From a bacterium D16-50 (GTDB lineage Bacteria > Bacillota > Clostridia > Lachnospirales > Lachnospiraceae): a stretch of 64,000 nucleotides of DNA. The stretch covers positions 248,001-312,000 of the forward strand of contig RAZA01000001.1 of the NCBI GenBank assembly GCA_003612485.1, given 5' to 3'. Below the pieces are notes generated by a model. It ran no database searches, was not told the origin of the DNA, and saw only the letters and a list, made by a program, of their open reading frames with translations. Positions 53,340 to 61,256 of the stretch are shown here, one piece after another (within the stretch, counting starts at the first letter, position 1; every line of letters starts with the position of its first letter). A program made the position numbers and the translations under genes.

Positions 53340-54641
53340 CTACTCCCGATTGCTCTCGATCTTTACATGTATGCCGTCCCTCACCAGCTTCCTGAAAAAA
53401 TGCCTCTCCACATCCGCCTCTATGATGCTGCTGGCGAAATTTACCGTCAGAATATCCTCAAAGCTGATGATGGCACAGTTCGTCCTTCTGGAAAAGGGCT
53501 GTCCCATATAGATGTCGAATCTCTCTATGTGGGGCCTCATGCCCTCCGGCACCTGAAGGGCTCCCATATTTGTAAGCCCCGCAGAAGAATTCCTATCCTG
53601 CACCTTGGTATAAAACAGCCGCACAACGAAATCTTTAATAAAAAGAGGTACCACCCTGATAAAGGGATTTCTCTGCGTAGCCGCATTGGTGGTGATGTCC
53701 CCCCGCAGCAGCTTCTCGTTCAAATGATAACGCATATAATTGTGTACCTGAAGAACAATCTCCTCAAATGTGTATTCCCCCAGCCTCGGATCTACCCCCG
53801 GATAGATCATGGTGATGAAATTCCGCAAGGTTATGGACGGGAAAAAACGCCTCAGGTTCACAGGCATAGCAATCTTTACCGGGCGCTGCCTGCCGCTTGG
53901 ACTCTCCTCCTGATTCTTCAGCAGGGCGTACAGCAGAACCGCATTCAGATACTCCGTAATAGTGGCATGATATCTCTTGGCCGCCGTCAGTACCTCCGAC
54001 ACGGACATGATCCCGTCCACGATGTTCAAAGTATAAAAGGGTTCCGCCGTTCCCCTGACCCTATACGCCTTCTCCTCCAGCCTCGGCGGACATACCTTGG
54101 CATTTGCATAACGCATATAGGCGTCCTCCAGCTCCCCCGGATCCGGCTCCCCATGGATATCCAGCACGAAGCCCTGATTCTCGATCCCCTCCACCCCCAG
54201 CAGTCTCAGGTAGGTGGCTGTCATGGTCAGCAGCACGCACATGCCTCCGGTGCCGTCTCCCAGACTGTGGTGGGCCTCCAGAGCAATTCTGTTCCGGAAA
54301 TAATAGACCCTCACCAGATACCGATTGTTCGCCTTGAAATACATAGGCTGACAAGGATTCTTCACATCCTCCTGAACAAAAGGCCCCGGTCGGTTGTTGG
54401 GTTCTAAATAGCGCCAGAACAGCCCCTTGCGGATGGCGGCCTTGTAAGTGGGAAATCTGGGCAGAGTCATGTCCAGCGCCTTCTGCAGCACCTGGGGCCT
54501 GATCTCCTCCTTCAATACCACAGACAGCCTGTATACGGAGGAGAAATCCCTGCGCTGCAGTGTGGGATATACGATGGCGGACAAGTCCAGCTCATACCAA
54601 TCCCTGCGCTGTTCCTTTCCCCCGCTCCCCCTTTTTGCCAT
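53340..54641 (-). CDS. Condensation-fold acyltransferase (alcohol acetyltransferase-like)
   Basis: A 433-residue protein of the chloramphenicol-acetyltransferase/condensation superfamily, shown by the HHSLGDGTGG motif (HHxxxDG) near residue 122 and the C-terminal structural segment FDIYMGQPFSRRTNCAIISF. The middle part has AMPVNLRRFFPSITLRNFI. Relatives include alcohol acetyltransferases and polyketide-lipid acyltransferases. Soluble, no signal peptide. First gene of the three-gene operon; AGGAGG lies 8-10 bases before the ATG. Donor and acceptor unknown. Confidence 0.82.
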   Translation of the reverse strand: MAKRGSGGKEQRRDWYELDLSAIVYPTLQRRDFSSVYRLSVVLKEEIRPQVLQKALDMTLPRFPTYKAAIRKGLFWRYLEPNNRPGPFVQEDVKNPCQPMYFKANNRYLVRVYYFRNRIALEAHHSLGDGTGGMCVLLTMTATYLRLLGVEGIENQGFVLDIHGEPDPGELEDAYMRYANAKVCPPRLEEKAYRVRGTAEPFYTLNIVDGIMSVSEVLTAAKRYHATITEYLNAVLLYALLKNQEESPSGRQRPVKIAMPVNLRRFFPSITLRNFITMIYPGVDPRLGEYTFEEIVLQVHNYMRYHLNEKLLRGDITTNAATQRNPFIRVVPLFIKDFVVRLFYTKVQDRNSSAGLTNMGALQVPEGMRPHIERFDIYMGQPFSRRTNCAIISFEDILTVNFASSIIEADVERHFFRKLVRDGIHVKIESNRE

Positions 54642-54709
54642 AGATCAAATCCTCCTATCCTCTGTTCCCCATGGTCTGCCCAATAACTTTTGGGACGATT
54701 CCTATTACC

Positions 54710-54738
54710 AATATAACATGAATGTACAAAGATTGGAA
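54710..54738 (-). promoter_or_regulatory. Candidate promoter of the acyltransferase operon
   Basis: Minus strand TATATT (54715-54710) with an extended TG one base upstream and a weak -35 TTCCAA 17 bases away (54738-54733). Confidence 0.5.
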
Positions 54739-54755
54739 CAACAAAAAAGCAGAAA

Positions 54756-54804
54756 GCAAAACGGACAGCCATAGGCGGCCCCCAAAAGCCTCCCATGGCT
54801 GTCC
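54756..54804 (-). terminator. Terminator of the 54851-55285 gene
   Basis: Minus strand GGACAGCCAT / ATGGCTGTCC, 10 bp, with an inner GGGAGGC / GCCGCCT stem, then GTTTTGC. Confidence 0.85.
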
Positions 54805-54850
54805 CTCCTTCGGCGCCGGTCTTTATCCAGCCCCTCCTTGCCGCCTCATG

Positions 54851-55285
54851 TCACAGAAAGTCCCGGATTTCCTTCACCAGCTTTTCCTCAATCTTGATCA
54901 GCTTTTTTGCAATATCCTTTGCCTTCTCCTCAGCCGCCCCGTACTGGTTCAGATATTGGTTGAGGGACTTGACTCCCATATTGCACCCATCCGTCATCAA
55001 ACCCGCAATGGTCCTATCTGAATCGTCCATGGCCAGCTTCACGTTGGTCTTCACCCAAGACATCCCCTTCGCCATGAGATTCGGCTCTTTCCCATCATCA
55101 TGATATCTGTCCAGAAGATCTTGTATCTCGTCCTCCAGCCTGATATGTTCCTCCTGACAGTCCTTCAGACAGCTTCCAAGGTCGCCGCTGCGCACATATC
55201 CCAAAACCTCATCGATGGCCTCCACGCCCATCTTGACCCCTGCGTCGCATTCCCGCAGCAGCCTTATCGTATCCTGCTCTATCAT
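54851..55285 (-). CDS. Helical hypothetical protein, 144 residues
   Basis: Predicted all-alpha: MIEQDTIRLLRECDAGVKMG, then VLGYVRSGDLGSCLKDCQEE, DEIQDLLDRYHDDGKEPNLM and a Lys-rich last helix. The pattern suggests a four-helix bundle of ferritin-like or DUF2383-like type, but no metal-ligand set is evident. The ATG at 55285 follows AGGAAATCAGG; a longer frame to 55447 has no support. Function unknown. Confidence 0.65.
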   Translation of the reverse strand: MIEQDTIRLLRECDAGVKMGVEAIDEVLGYVRSGDLGSCLKDCQEEHIRLEDEIQDLLDRYHDDGKEPNLMAKGMSWVKTNVKLAMDDSDRTIAGLMTDGCNMGVKSLNQYLNQYGAAEEKAKDIAKKLIKIEEKLVKEIRDFL

Positions 55286-55544
55286 ACCTGATTTCCTTTC
55301 CGAACTCTCTGATTTTTGATCTGCAGCATCAAACAAGGTCCCTTGAGTCAGTATGCCTTTTAATCCGCAATTTATTCTATATGCTTTTGCCTGAGTTAGT
55401 CTCTGTGCCGCGTCCATGCAAAAAAGGTGTTCCAAAAATCGGAACACCTCCTCATCAATATCCTCGCAAATTTTTATTACCGTTTGCCAGCGCTCACGCT
55501 CAAGGAACAGTTGTTCAGCTCCCGCTAACCTGCCGCCCGAAATT

Positions 55545-56045
55545 CTACAGACCTTCCTTCCTCAGATCGAAATACATCTGTTCGTACAGCTTCAGCATCT
55601 GCTGATGGGTGGATTCCCGAGAGCACACAATATCCTTCAATGCATCGGCCTTGGCTTGTCCCAACAGATTTCCCGGACTATCCGTGTCCCCGTTCTCCCC
55701 GTCTGACATATTCGACAAGCCCTTGATCGCTTCAAAAAGATAGTCTTTCTGCTCTAAAATCTTATCGATCTGCTTCAAAATATAGCCTCTGCCGAACTGC
55801 CCGTCCACGCCACCATTATGAACTGCCCCTGCATTTGCTTCATTTATCATCCTATCTGACATAGCAACATCCTCCAAAATTATATTTGGCGGACACGCAA
55901 GGCATATCTTATTTTCAGAAATGAAGCGTGCCCTGCCGTTTTTCACAAGACCCCTAGCCCGCTTGGGCCAGGTCGCTTCGTATTGGTTACCTTGTTCATC
56001 TACAACCGCAATGTTTTTTTCGATGGGTGTCTTCCCCCTTGTCAT
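55545..56045 (-). CDS. Hypothetical protein with an RRXRR-like N-terminal segment
   Basis: 166 residues. The segment VVDEQGNQYEATWPKRARGLVKNG, here at about 14-37 and continuing RARFISENKICLACPP, resembles the RRXRR/PLMP-type N-terminal domain found on IscB-like and HNH-nuclease proteins, but no nuclease domain follows; the rest is helical and acidic. The ATG at 56045 has no ribosome site. The frame stays open upstream into the tRNA-Leu terminator, and the peptide PIEKN with its DNA context occurs twice (in-frame 57-base duplication). The start and integrity of the gene are therefore uncertain. Confidence 0.6.
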   Translation of the reverse strand: MTRGKTPIEKNIAVVDEQGNQYEATWPKRARGLVKNGRARFISENKICLACPPNIILEDVAMSDRMINEANAGAVHNGGVDGQFGRGYILKQIDKILEQKDYLFEAIKGLSNMSDGENGDTDSPGNLLGQAKADALKDIVCSRESTHQQMLKLYEQMYFDLRKEGL

Positions 56046-56100
56046 AGACTTCAGAAAAATGTGAAAGCTGTTTTTTTCGATGGGTGCCTTCCCCGTTTCA

Positions 56101-56145
56101 CAAAACAGCGCAAGACTTTCACCTACTGGCTCAATCTTGCGCTGT
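56101..56145 (-). terminator. tRNA-Leu(CAG) terminator
   Basis: Minus strand ACAGCGCAAGA / TCTTGCGCTGT, a perfect 11-bp stem with a 19-base loop, followed by TTTTG. Confidence 0.85.
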
Positions 56146-56149
56146 CTGA

Positions 56150-56233
56150 TGCAGGAAAAGAGACTTGAACTCTCATGGTATTGCTACCACACGGACCTGA
56201 ACCGTGCGCGTCTGCCAATTCCGCCATTCCTGC
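56150..56233 (-). tRNA. tRNA-Leu(CAG)
   Basis: 84-base type II tRNA: acceptor GCAGGAA/TTCCTGC, discriminator A, anticodon loop TTCAGGT giving CAG, long variable arm, T arm GTTCAAGTC. Confidence 0.95.
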
Positions 56234-56244
56234 GAACAAGATGT

Positions 56245-56273
56245 ATCTTAAACCATTTTATGTAAAAAGTCAA
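56245..56273 (-). promoter_or_regulatory. tRNA-Leu(CAG) promoter
   Basis: Minus strand TTGACT (56273-56268), 17-base spacer, TAAGAT (56250-56245). Confidence 0.82.
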
Positions 56274-56433
56274 TAGGTTTTTAAAAATTTTTTTATTTCT
56301 TTTTTATCAAGATCCTATGCTCCCTAAGCTGTCGCAGCCATAAAATATTTTCTCTCTATACCAGAGCCAAAAGCAAAGCCGAAACTATAGATTGCAGCAC
56401 CTGCCACAGCCAGAAAGCATAGGAACAAGACTC

Positions 56434-57222
56434 TTAGAACCAGCCGTTGTACAGATTCCCGTTATTGTAGTTCGCCCCATAAGTACCCTTGGTAGTATAC
56501 ATGCTCCCCTTGCTGGCCTCACGGTCAGCGGCATAGTTGATCATGGAAGCCTGAGAGGACACACTGTACGCATAGGATCCCGTGCCGTTGAACAAGCTCT
56601 TCGCCGTAGACATATCCGCTTCCATGAAGGCCTTCTTGTCCAGCTCCAGCGTTCCGTCCGTATTCACGCTTATACCCACTGCAAGCAGGGACTTCAGGTG
56701 GCCTGACGTAGAATTCATCATACTGGTAACACGGCGCATTACGGTATCGCTGTCCGTTTTGTCAACTGCCTGAATCACAGAATTGTAATTCGTCACAAAA
56801 CTGTTCACCGCGCTGTATATGCTTTCCTTATCGTATTCCTTCACTGTACTCTCTATCCCGTTCTCATCCTTCACGGTGACATCCTTCTTGGCAAATACGG
56901 AATTAGTCCCCGTCTTCATGAGCTTGTCGGCAGAGTCCTTCAGAGCATCCGTAGCGGACTGTACCTTTGTGTAAGCCTTAGTCTCTTCAGACGTAGGCGC
57001 CGTCTTTTTGCCGGAATAAGAACTCATGCTCTTCTGGGCCACAGACTTTGCCGTACTGCTGGCGCTGCCCCCATAATAAGCCTTCATAAGCTTCCCATAG
57101 CTTCCATTCTTGATGCTGGCATAGTCAGCCAGAAAATTGCTGCCCGCCACACCTGCGGCGCCGCTTCCCAGACTGGAGAGCATCCAAGAGATATCCTGCT
57201 TTTCACGGATACTGGCACTCAT
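56434..57222 (-). CDS. FliD C-terminal-like hypothetical protein
   Basis: 262 residues, Ser/Thr/Lys/Ala-rich, no signal peptide. The section VTNYNSVIQAVDK ... SLLAVGISVNTDGTLELDKKAF ... AKSLFNGTGSYAYSV resembles the C-terminal domain of flagellar cap protein FliD (the GI..n.dGtL.lD.. and .Lf.g.. signature), but the protein is half the length of FliD and no flagellar gene is nearby. It could be a secreted or surface filament-related protein. Ends with an Asn/Gly/Tyr-rich tail. Weakly recognised. Confidence 0.6.
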   Translation of the reverse strand: MSASIREKQDISWMLSSLGSGAAGVAGSNFLADYASIKNGSYGKLMKAYYGGSASSTAKSVAQKSMSSYSGKKTAPTSEETKAYTKVQSATDALKDSADKLMKTGTNSVFAKKDVTVKDENGIESTVKEYDKESIYSAVNSFVTNYNSVIQAVDKTDSDTVMRRVTSMMNSTSGHLKSLLAVGISVNTDGTLELDKKAFMEADMSTAKSLFNGTGSYAYSVSSQASMINYAADREASKGSMYTTKGTYGANYNNGNLYNGWF

Positions 57223-57383
57223 ATCATTACCTCCTTATCTCAGGGACTCCTCGCTGCCTTGTCCCCTATCTCCATACCCAACAATACCTATAACAATACT
57301 TATTTGTATTTTATCATATTATCGGCAGAAATGCATCTCCAATTTATAATCCAAAAAAATTTTGCAAAATTTCATTAATCCTC

Positions 57384-57411
57384 TTGCATTTTTTTCAAGC
57401 CGTGGTACAAT
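57384..57411 (+). promoter_or_regulatory. tRNA-Val promoter
   Basis: TTGCAT (57384-57389), 16-base spacer, TACAAT (57406-57411). Confidence 0.75.
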
Positions 57412-57420
57412 AGAGGACAT

Positions 57421-57494
57421 GGAAGCATAGCTCAGCCGGGATGAGCGTTCGCCTCACACGCGAAAGGTCAGGGGTTCGAGCCCCCTTGCTTCCA
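57421..57494 (+). tRNA. tRNA-Val(CAC)
   Basis: Acceptor GGAAGCA/TGCTTCC, discriminator A, anticodon loop CTCACAC giving CAC, T arm GTTCGAGCC. Confidence 0.94.
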
Positions 57495-57504
57495 TTTTTA
57501 TTTT

Positions 57505-57556
57505 AAGGCCGCAAATCAAGGATTTTCCAGCAAAATCCATGATTTGCGGCCTCTTT
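57505..57556 (+). repeat. Palindromic repeat copy 1 (tRNA-Val terminator)
   Basis: GGCCGCAAATCA and TGATTTGCGGCC (12 bp), then GGATTTT / AAAATCC (7 bp), loop CCAGC, tail TCTTT. A second copy at 58650-58701 differs in two bases only, and those two bases pair with each other. Here it doubles as terminator of tRNA-Val. Confidence 0.85.
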
Positions 57557-57830
57557 CAGCGGCTGGTTTACAACTAGCTCTTGTACAAAAAACCAATTTT
57601 TGTGATAAATTTTGTCATGGATTTTTTGAAGCAAAAAGTAGACAGAATACTGTACATATGCGAATCCAATCGAAAGGATTTTTTCTCCATCAACAAAAAA
57701 ATATTTGCAGCGCCTCGTAGGCGGCAGGATAACCCCTACCGCCCCTTTCTCTTACTTCATAGATTCTTTCATGCTCTTCACATGCTTATCGACAATCTAT
57801 GAAGTTCTTTCTCAATCCACTCACCTCCAT
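57557..57830. other. Non-coding stretch between palindrome copy 1 and hicB
   Basis: No supported gene. One 11-bp inverted repeat, CTTCATAGATT (57755-57765) / AATCTATGAAG (57794-57804), may end the hicAB transcript but has a long loop. Confidence 0.5.
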
Positions 57831-58229
57831 CTATCGGCTTTGAATATTCAGCTCGCTTTTGAGTGCCGCCGTCAATATTGCAGAAAAATTCACTCCTGCT
57901 CTTTCAGCTTCAAAGTTCAGCCATGATGGTATCGTGCAGTTTTTCTTGACCGCCTTCATATCGTTCCTTCTACGGTACTCCCCAAAATCCACGTCCACAA
58001 GCGTCACAATATCCATCGCCGAATCAGCCTTTACCTCTGATACTGCTGTTGGCTCCGGTAAAGATTCTCCATCATCTTCCATATCAATGCCGACAACCCC
58101 TATTGCGTCCCTTGCCATTTCAATAGCTTCTGTCAGCGTGTCCCCCTCGGTATTTATATCGAAATCAGGAACATACACTACATAACCGACCTTATCAGGC
58201 GTTAAAATAATTGGATAAGAATTTTTCAT
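57831..58229 (-). CDS. hicB: HicB-family antitoxin
   Basis: 132 residues. The N-terminal partly degraded RNase-H-like HicB fold (YPIILTPDKVGYVVYVPDFD, then DTLTEAIEMARDAIG) is typical, and the C-terminal part (CTIPSWLNFEAERAGVNFSA) resembles a ribbon-helix-helix DNA-binding domain. It neutralises HicA and represses the operon. AGGAGG precedes the ATG at 58229; the gene follows hicA by 28 bases. Confidence 0.9.
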   Translation of the reverse strand: MKNSYPIILTPDKVGYVVYVPDFDINTEGDTLTEAIEMARDAIGVVGIDMEDDGESLPEPTAVSEVKADSAMDIVTLVDVDFGEYRRRNDMKAVKKNCTIPSWLNFEAERAGVNFSAILTAALKSELNIQSR

Positions 58230-58257
58230 ATAAAACACCTCCTAAATTCTTGTGGGC

Positions 58258-58431
58258 TTATTCCAGCTCACGCCTTTTGATAATTAACTTCGCAAGGTTT
58301 TCTTTTATCTCTTTGTGCCTTGGAATGCTCTCACGCTCTGTGCCTTTTGTATAAACATCATGGTCTGCGCCGTGCCGCTTGAATTTCCAGCCATTGCTTT
58401 CTAATAGCTTGATAAGGTCTTTTGTTTTCAT
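58258..58431 (-). CDS. hicA: HicA-family mRNA interferase toxin
   Basis: 57 residues, double-stranded-RNA-binding-like fold: MKTKDLIKLLESNGWKFKRH begins the protein and the conserved His-containing turn is GADHDVY, followed by the Pro-containing strand SIPRHKEIKENLAK. HicA cuts mRNA in a translation-independent way and is kept silent by HicB. AGGAGG lies 7 bases before the ATG. It is first in the hicA-hicB operon with a consensus promoter that carries direct repeats. Confidence 0.9.
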   Translation of the reverse strand: MKTKDLIKLLESNGWKFKRHGADHDVYTKGTERESIPRHKEIKENLAKLIIKRRELE

Positions 58432-58454
58432 TCCGTTTCCTCCTTACCGCTATA

Positions 58455-58483
58455 ATCATACGCCTATCATACGTATATGTCAA
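58455..58483 (-). promoter_or_regulatory. hicAB promoter and probable operator
   Basis: Minus strand TTGACA (58483-58478), 17-base spacer, TATGAT (58460-58455). The octamer CGTATGAT occurs twice, 11 bases apart (58473-58466 and 58462-58455), covering spacer and -10: a likely HicB operator. Confidence 0.8.
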
Positions 58484-58502
58484 TGCTTTTTTTGCAGGAA
58501 AA

Positions 58503-58643
58503 AAATGCCTTCTGACCAAGCGAGACCCGGCATTGCCTTATGATTTTTGTATAAGTCTGGCTCAACGGTGCGTAACCTGCCGCACATTTCAGCAGCCGAC
58601 TTCCATCTTCACTGAATTCAAAACCTGCCAGAACCTCCGGATT
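58503..58643 (-). pseudogene. Fragment of an IS transposase (IS1182-like)
   Basis: About 47 codons read EVLAGFEFSEDGSRLLKCAAG, shortened here, then YAPLSQTYTKIIRQCRVSL. This looks like the Cys-rich centre of IS1182/IS4-type transposases of clostridia. Neither start, DDE residues nor inverted ends are present, so it is a remnant. It abuts palindromic repeat copy 2. Confidence 0.5.
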
Positions 58644-58649
58644 TTGTTG

Positions 58650-58701
58650 AAGGCCGCAAACCAAGGATTTTCCAGCAAAATCCATGGTTTGCGGCCTCTT
58701 T
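58650..58701 (+). repeat. Palindromic repeat copy 2
   Basis: Same 52-base unit as 57505-57556 with GGCCGCAAACCA / TGGTTTGCGGCC: the T-A pair of copy 1 is C-G here. Located between the transposase remnant and the end of the lipoprotein gene. Confidence 0.85.
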
Positions 58702-58711
58702 TCTGCCCACG

Positions 58712-59773
58712 CTATTCATTCACTATTCCGAACTCTGCCACCTTATTTTCCGCCCAAGCACCATCATCATAAATTAATTCTACGCTTTTCCATCCAATCG
58801 GCGCCTGAACCGCTACATATCCTTTTATCTTTTTTCCTGCCGCAACATCTCCGCCCATGCTGCCATATCCATCTACATCGGAAAGAAGCGCCGTCTGTCC
58901 CGTCAAATATCCATCTACATAAAACCGAAAATATAATGGATTAAAATAATCATCTTCTGCAGAAGTATTTTCGGCTTCCAAGTAAAAGATTACGAACTGC
59001 TTTCCATCATCCGGATTCTGCTTAAATGTATCTCCTATAGCATCATAGCTTTTTACATCAACCAACTGTATCTTCCATTTATCATTGGCTATTTCTGTTC
59101 CAATTTCTGTTTTCTTGTCATCCTCCATTACATAGTCTTCAAATACAGAATTCTCGTATGTATAATCTTGTTGAGAAATATCTTCCTTGCTTACCACAAA
59201 AGTTGCTGCTTTATGGGACGTCCATAATCCATCCTTATACGAAATCTCAAATTCTTTCCAGTCAGAAGGAACTTCATATACCATAATTCCTTTTGACATT
59301 TTCCCAGCATCAATATCTCCGCCCACACCTGACATTCCATCCGGATTTCCCATAATCAATGTGCTGTTCACAGAATAATCATCCGCATATCCTTCAAAAT
59401 AAAAATTATTAAAATATTCATTTCCATCGGATATGTTTTTCACGTCAAAAAACAGCACCAGAAATTTGTTTCCATCAGACGGCTTATCAGAATAATATTC
59501 CGAATCTATAGAGTCATACTCCTTTGCATACAATAGAGCAATACTCCATTTATCCCCAGTAACAACTTGCCCAGGCTTTGCATATTCCGGTAGATTATCT
59601 TCAGATTCTGAACTTTCTGCATCAGAATCATCCGGTGTCTTACTTTCAGGATTTTCAGAAGGCTTTATGTCCTGAATCGTTCCTTGAGAATTTGTCTCTG
59701 AGACTTCTGCGCATGCTACTGTGCTTGCCGACATTGCCATCAGCATCAGCAACATTAATAATTTCTTTTTCAT
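58712..59773 (-). CDS. Lipoprotein with two tandem DUF4352/DUF5067-like domains
   Basis: 353 residues. A lipoprotein signal peptide ends at the lipobox STVAC (Cys 21), followed by an acidic Ser/Asp/Glu-rich linker (to about 60). Then two related beta-sandwich repeats follow, about 65-200 and 225-353: KWSIALLYAKEYDSID and KWKIQLVDVKSYDAIG; KFLVLFFDVKNISDGNEYF and QFVIFYLEAENTSAEDDYF; GGDIDAGKMSKGIMVYEVP and GGDVAAGKKIKGYVAVQAP. Exported and membrane-attached; role unknown. AGGAGG lies before the start, with a good promoter. Confidence 0.85.
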   Translation of the reverse strand: MKKKLLMLLMLMAMSASTVACAEVSETNSQGTIQDIKPSENPESKTPDDSDAESSESEDNLPEYAKPGQVVTGDKWSIALLYAKEYDSIDSEYYSDKPSDGNKFLVLFFDVKNISDGNEYFNNFYFEGYADDYSVNSTLIMGNPDGMSGVGGDIDAGKMSKGIMVYEVPSDWKEFEISYKDGLWTSHKAATFVVSKEDISQQDYTYENSVFEDYVMEDDKKTEIGTEIANDKWKIQLVDVKSYDAIGDTFKQNPDDGKQFVIFYLEAENTSAEDDYFNPLYFRFYVDGYLTGQTALLSDVDGYGSMGGDVAAGKKIKGYVAVQAPIGWKSVELIYDDGAWAENKVAEFGIVNE

Positions 59774-59802
59774 TTCCCCATTCCTCCTACAAATTTTTTA
59801 TC

Positions 59803-59830
59803 ATTATCCCATACCCCCCCTAGATGTCAA
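59803..59830 (-). promoter_or_regulatory. Lipoprotein gene promoter
   Basis: Minus strand TTGACA (59830-59825), 16-base spacer, GATAAT (59808-59803). Confidence 0.75.
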
Positions 59831-59906
59831 GGGGCTTTGTCGAAATGCGGTAATTTTGTATAAAAAACTATAGAATCGGGTATCTCCATAAATACAAACC
59901 GGATCC

Positions 59907-60281
59907 TCAGAACTCAACCGGCTTGTACTCCTCCATTTTCGGTTCCAGCATGCCGTCATAAAAATCAAGAAAAATGCGGCAGCACTCTTGTTCAGTACAC
60001 ATCTTGTAGTATAATCGAGTGCCTTCTTCCTCGATCCCAAGTTCCACCTCAATGGCGCCGTCATGGGTGCAGGCTTGAACATAGCGCACCTTGCGCCGAG
60101 GCTCAGGTGCGGTCAAAATAACAAACTGATCCGCCGTCACAAACATATCCTGCAGATACTCTTCAATGTCCACATCCTCAAAATCCGTAAGCCTTCCCTC
60201 CTGATTCTCTAAAGTAAAACCCTGCTGGCTCCTGACCTTCTCAAAAATCACTTCTTTCCCCTTTTTAAACGGAAACTTCAT
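59907..60281 (-). CDS. Hypothetical protein, 124 residues
   Basis: Not recognised. A soluble acidic alpha/beta protein (FKKGKEVIFEKVRSQQGF, then EVELGIEEEGTRLYYKM and CCRIFLDFYDGMLEPKMEEY). AAGGAGG lies 6 bases upstream. Its start lies inside the end of the glycosylase gene (17-base overlap), so the two are coupled. Confidence 0.7.
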   Translation of the reverse strand: MKFPFKKGKEVIFEKVRSQQGFTLENQEGRLTDFEDVDIEEYLQDMFVTADQFVILTAPEPRRKVRYVQACTHDGAIEVELGIEEEGTRLYYKMCTEQECCRIFLDFYDGMLEPKMEEYKPVEF

Positions 60282-61083
60282 CCTTGACCTCCTTTGCCGC
60301 TTTCGGGCGCTCCTGCCCTTTGTTCATCAGATCATGATAAAATATGTACTGCTGAAACAGACCTGCGAACTTGACTCCCGACCAGTCCGGCAGCCTGCCG
60401 CCATATTCTCTGTCCAAAATCTTACTGATATGGGTGTCCACGGGGAATACCTCCAGCCGGTGCAGGCCAAATAAACATATACAGTCCGCAACCTTATTGC
60501 CCACACCCTTGATTTCAAGCAATCGCTCCTTGGGAACTTCCATATCCCAAAGCTCCGACCCGGCGGCTCCTTCCTGCCCCATCCACCAGACTGCAGCCTC
60601 CTTCAGATACTTGTCCCGATACCCCAATCCCTTGTCTGACAGATCCATCTCCCAAAGCTCATGACAGTCGGGAAACCTGCCTCCGAATCCATCGCATATC
60701 CTTTCGATGCTTTTTCTGATTCTGGGAATGTTGTTGTTCTGACTAATTATGAAACTCACAAGCACTTCCCACAGATCCTGCCGAAGGATACGAATACCGC
60801 TGCCAAAACGATATGCCGCCTTGAGGAACTTGTCCTCCGACAAAGCGACGATCCGCTCCGCCTCCCTATAATCCGTATCCATATCAAAATACGTCTTCCA
60901 GATTTCGTTCCATTCGCCTTCCCCGCAGGAAAGCAGGAAGTCATCTCCCTCCTGCGCTATCTCCAGATATCTGCCGAAAGCATGAATGCCATATGCGCTT
61001 TCTCCCAGCATCCGCCATCTAAAGCATTGACCGCTGCCCGCTATCTGATGCAGGTTCATATGGTCTATTCTCACTCTGTACAT
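60265..61083 (-). CDS. ogg: 8-oxoguanine DNA glycosylase/AP lyase, OGG1 type
   Basis: Removes 8-oxoguanine from DNA. N-terminal OGG domain with AGSGQCFRWR; HhH-GPD domain with SFIISQNNNIPRIRKSIERI, the hairpin EIKGVGNKVADCICLFGL containing the catalytic Lys (GNK), and the catalytic Asp in FPVDTHI. 272 residues from the ATG at 61083, which has GGAGA upstream. It complements the MutY domain encoded at 18.9 kb in the 8-oxoguanine defence. No Fe-S cluster is expected in this family. Confidence 0.93.
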   Translation of the reverse strand: MYRVRIDHMNLHQIAGSGQCFRWRMLGESAYGIHAFGRYLEIAQEGDDFLLSCGEGEWNEIWKTYFDMDTDYREAERIVALSEDKFLKAAYRFGSGIRILRQDLWEVLVSFIISQNNNIPRIRKSIERICDGFGGRFPDCHELWEMDLSDKGLGYRDKYLKEAAVWWMGQEGAAGSELWDMEVPKERLLEIKGVGNKVADCICLFGLHRLEVFPVDTHISKILDREYGGRLPDWSGVKFAGLFQQYIFYHDLMNKGQERPKAAKEVKDEVSV

Positions 61084-61256
61084 CTCTTGTCTCCGTCCCT
61101 TGACCGCAGTCCAGCAGGCAGGCATCCTCACCCCTGCCACTTATTCCGGCAAAAATATTTCATGTCTATTATAATGCTGCGCCTTGGCAAGTTCAATAAA
61201 AACATATCAGAAATTGCCTGCAAATGAATTTACTTGTATAAAATTCCAAAAACCAA

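Noticed and set aside
57581..57802. Small plus-strand gene after tRNA-Val
   Set aside because: No ribosome site and no similarity; the frame runs through an inverted repeat.
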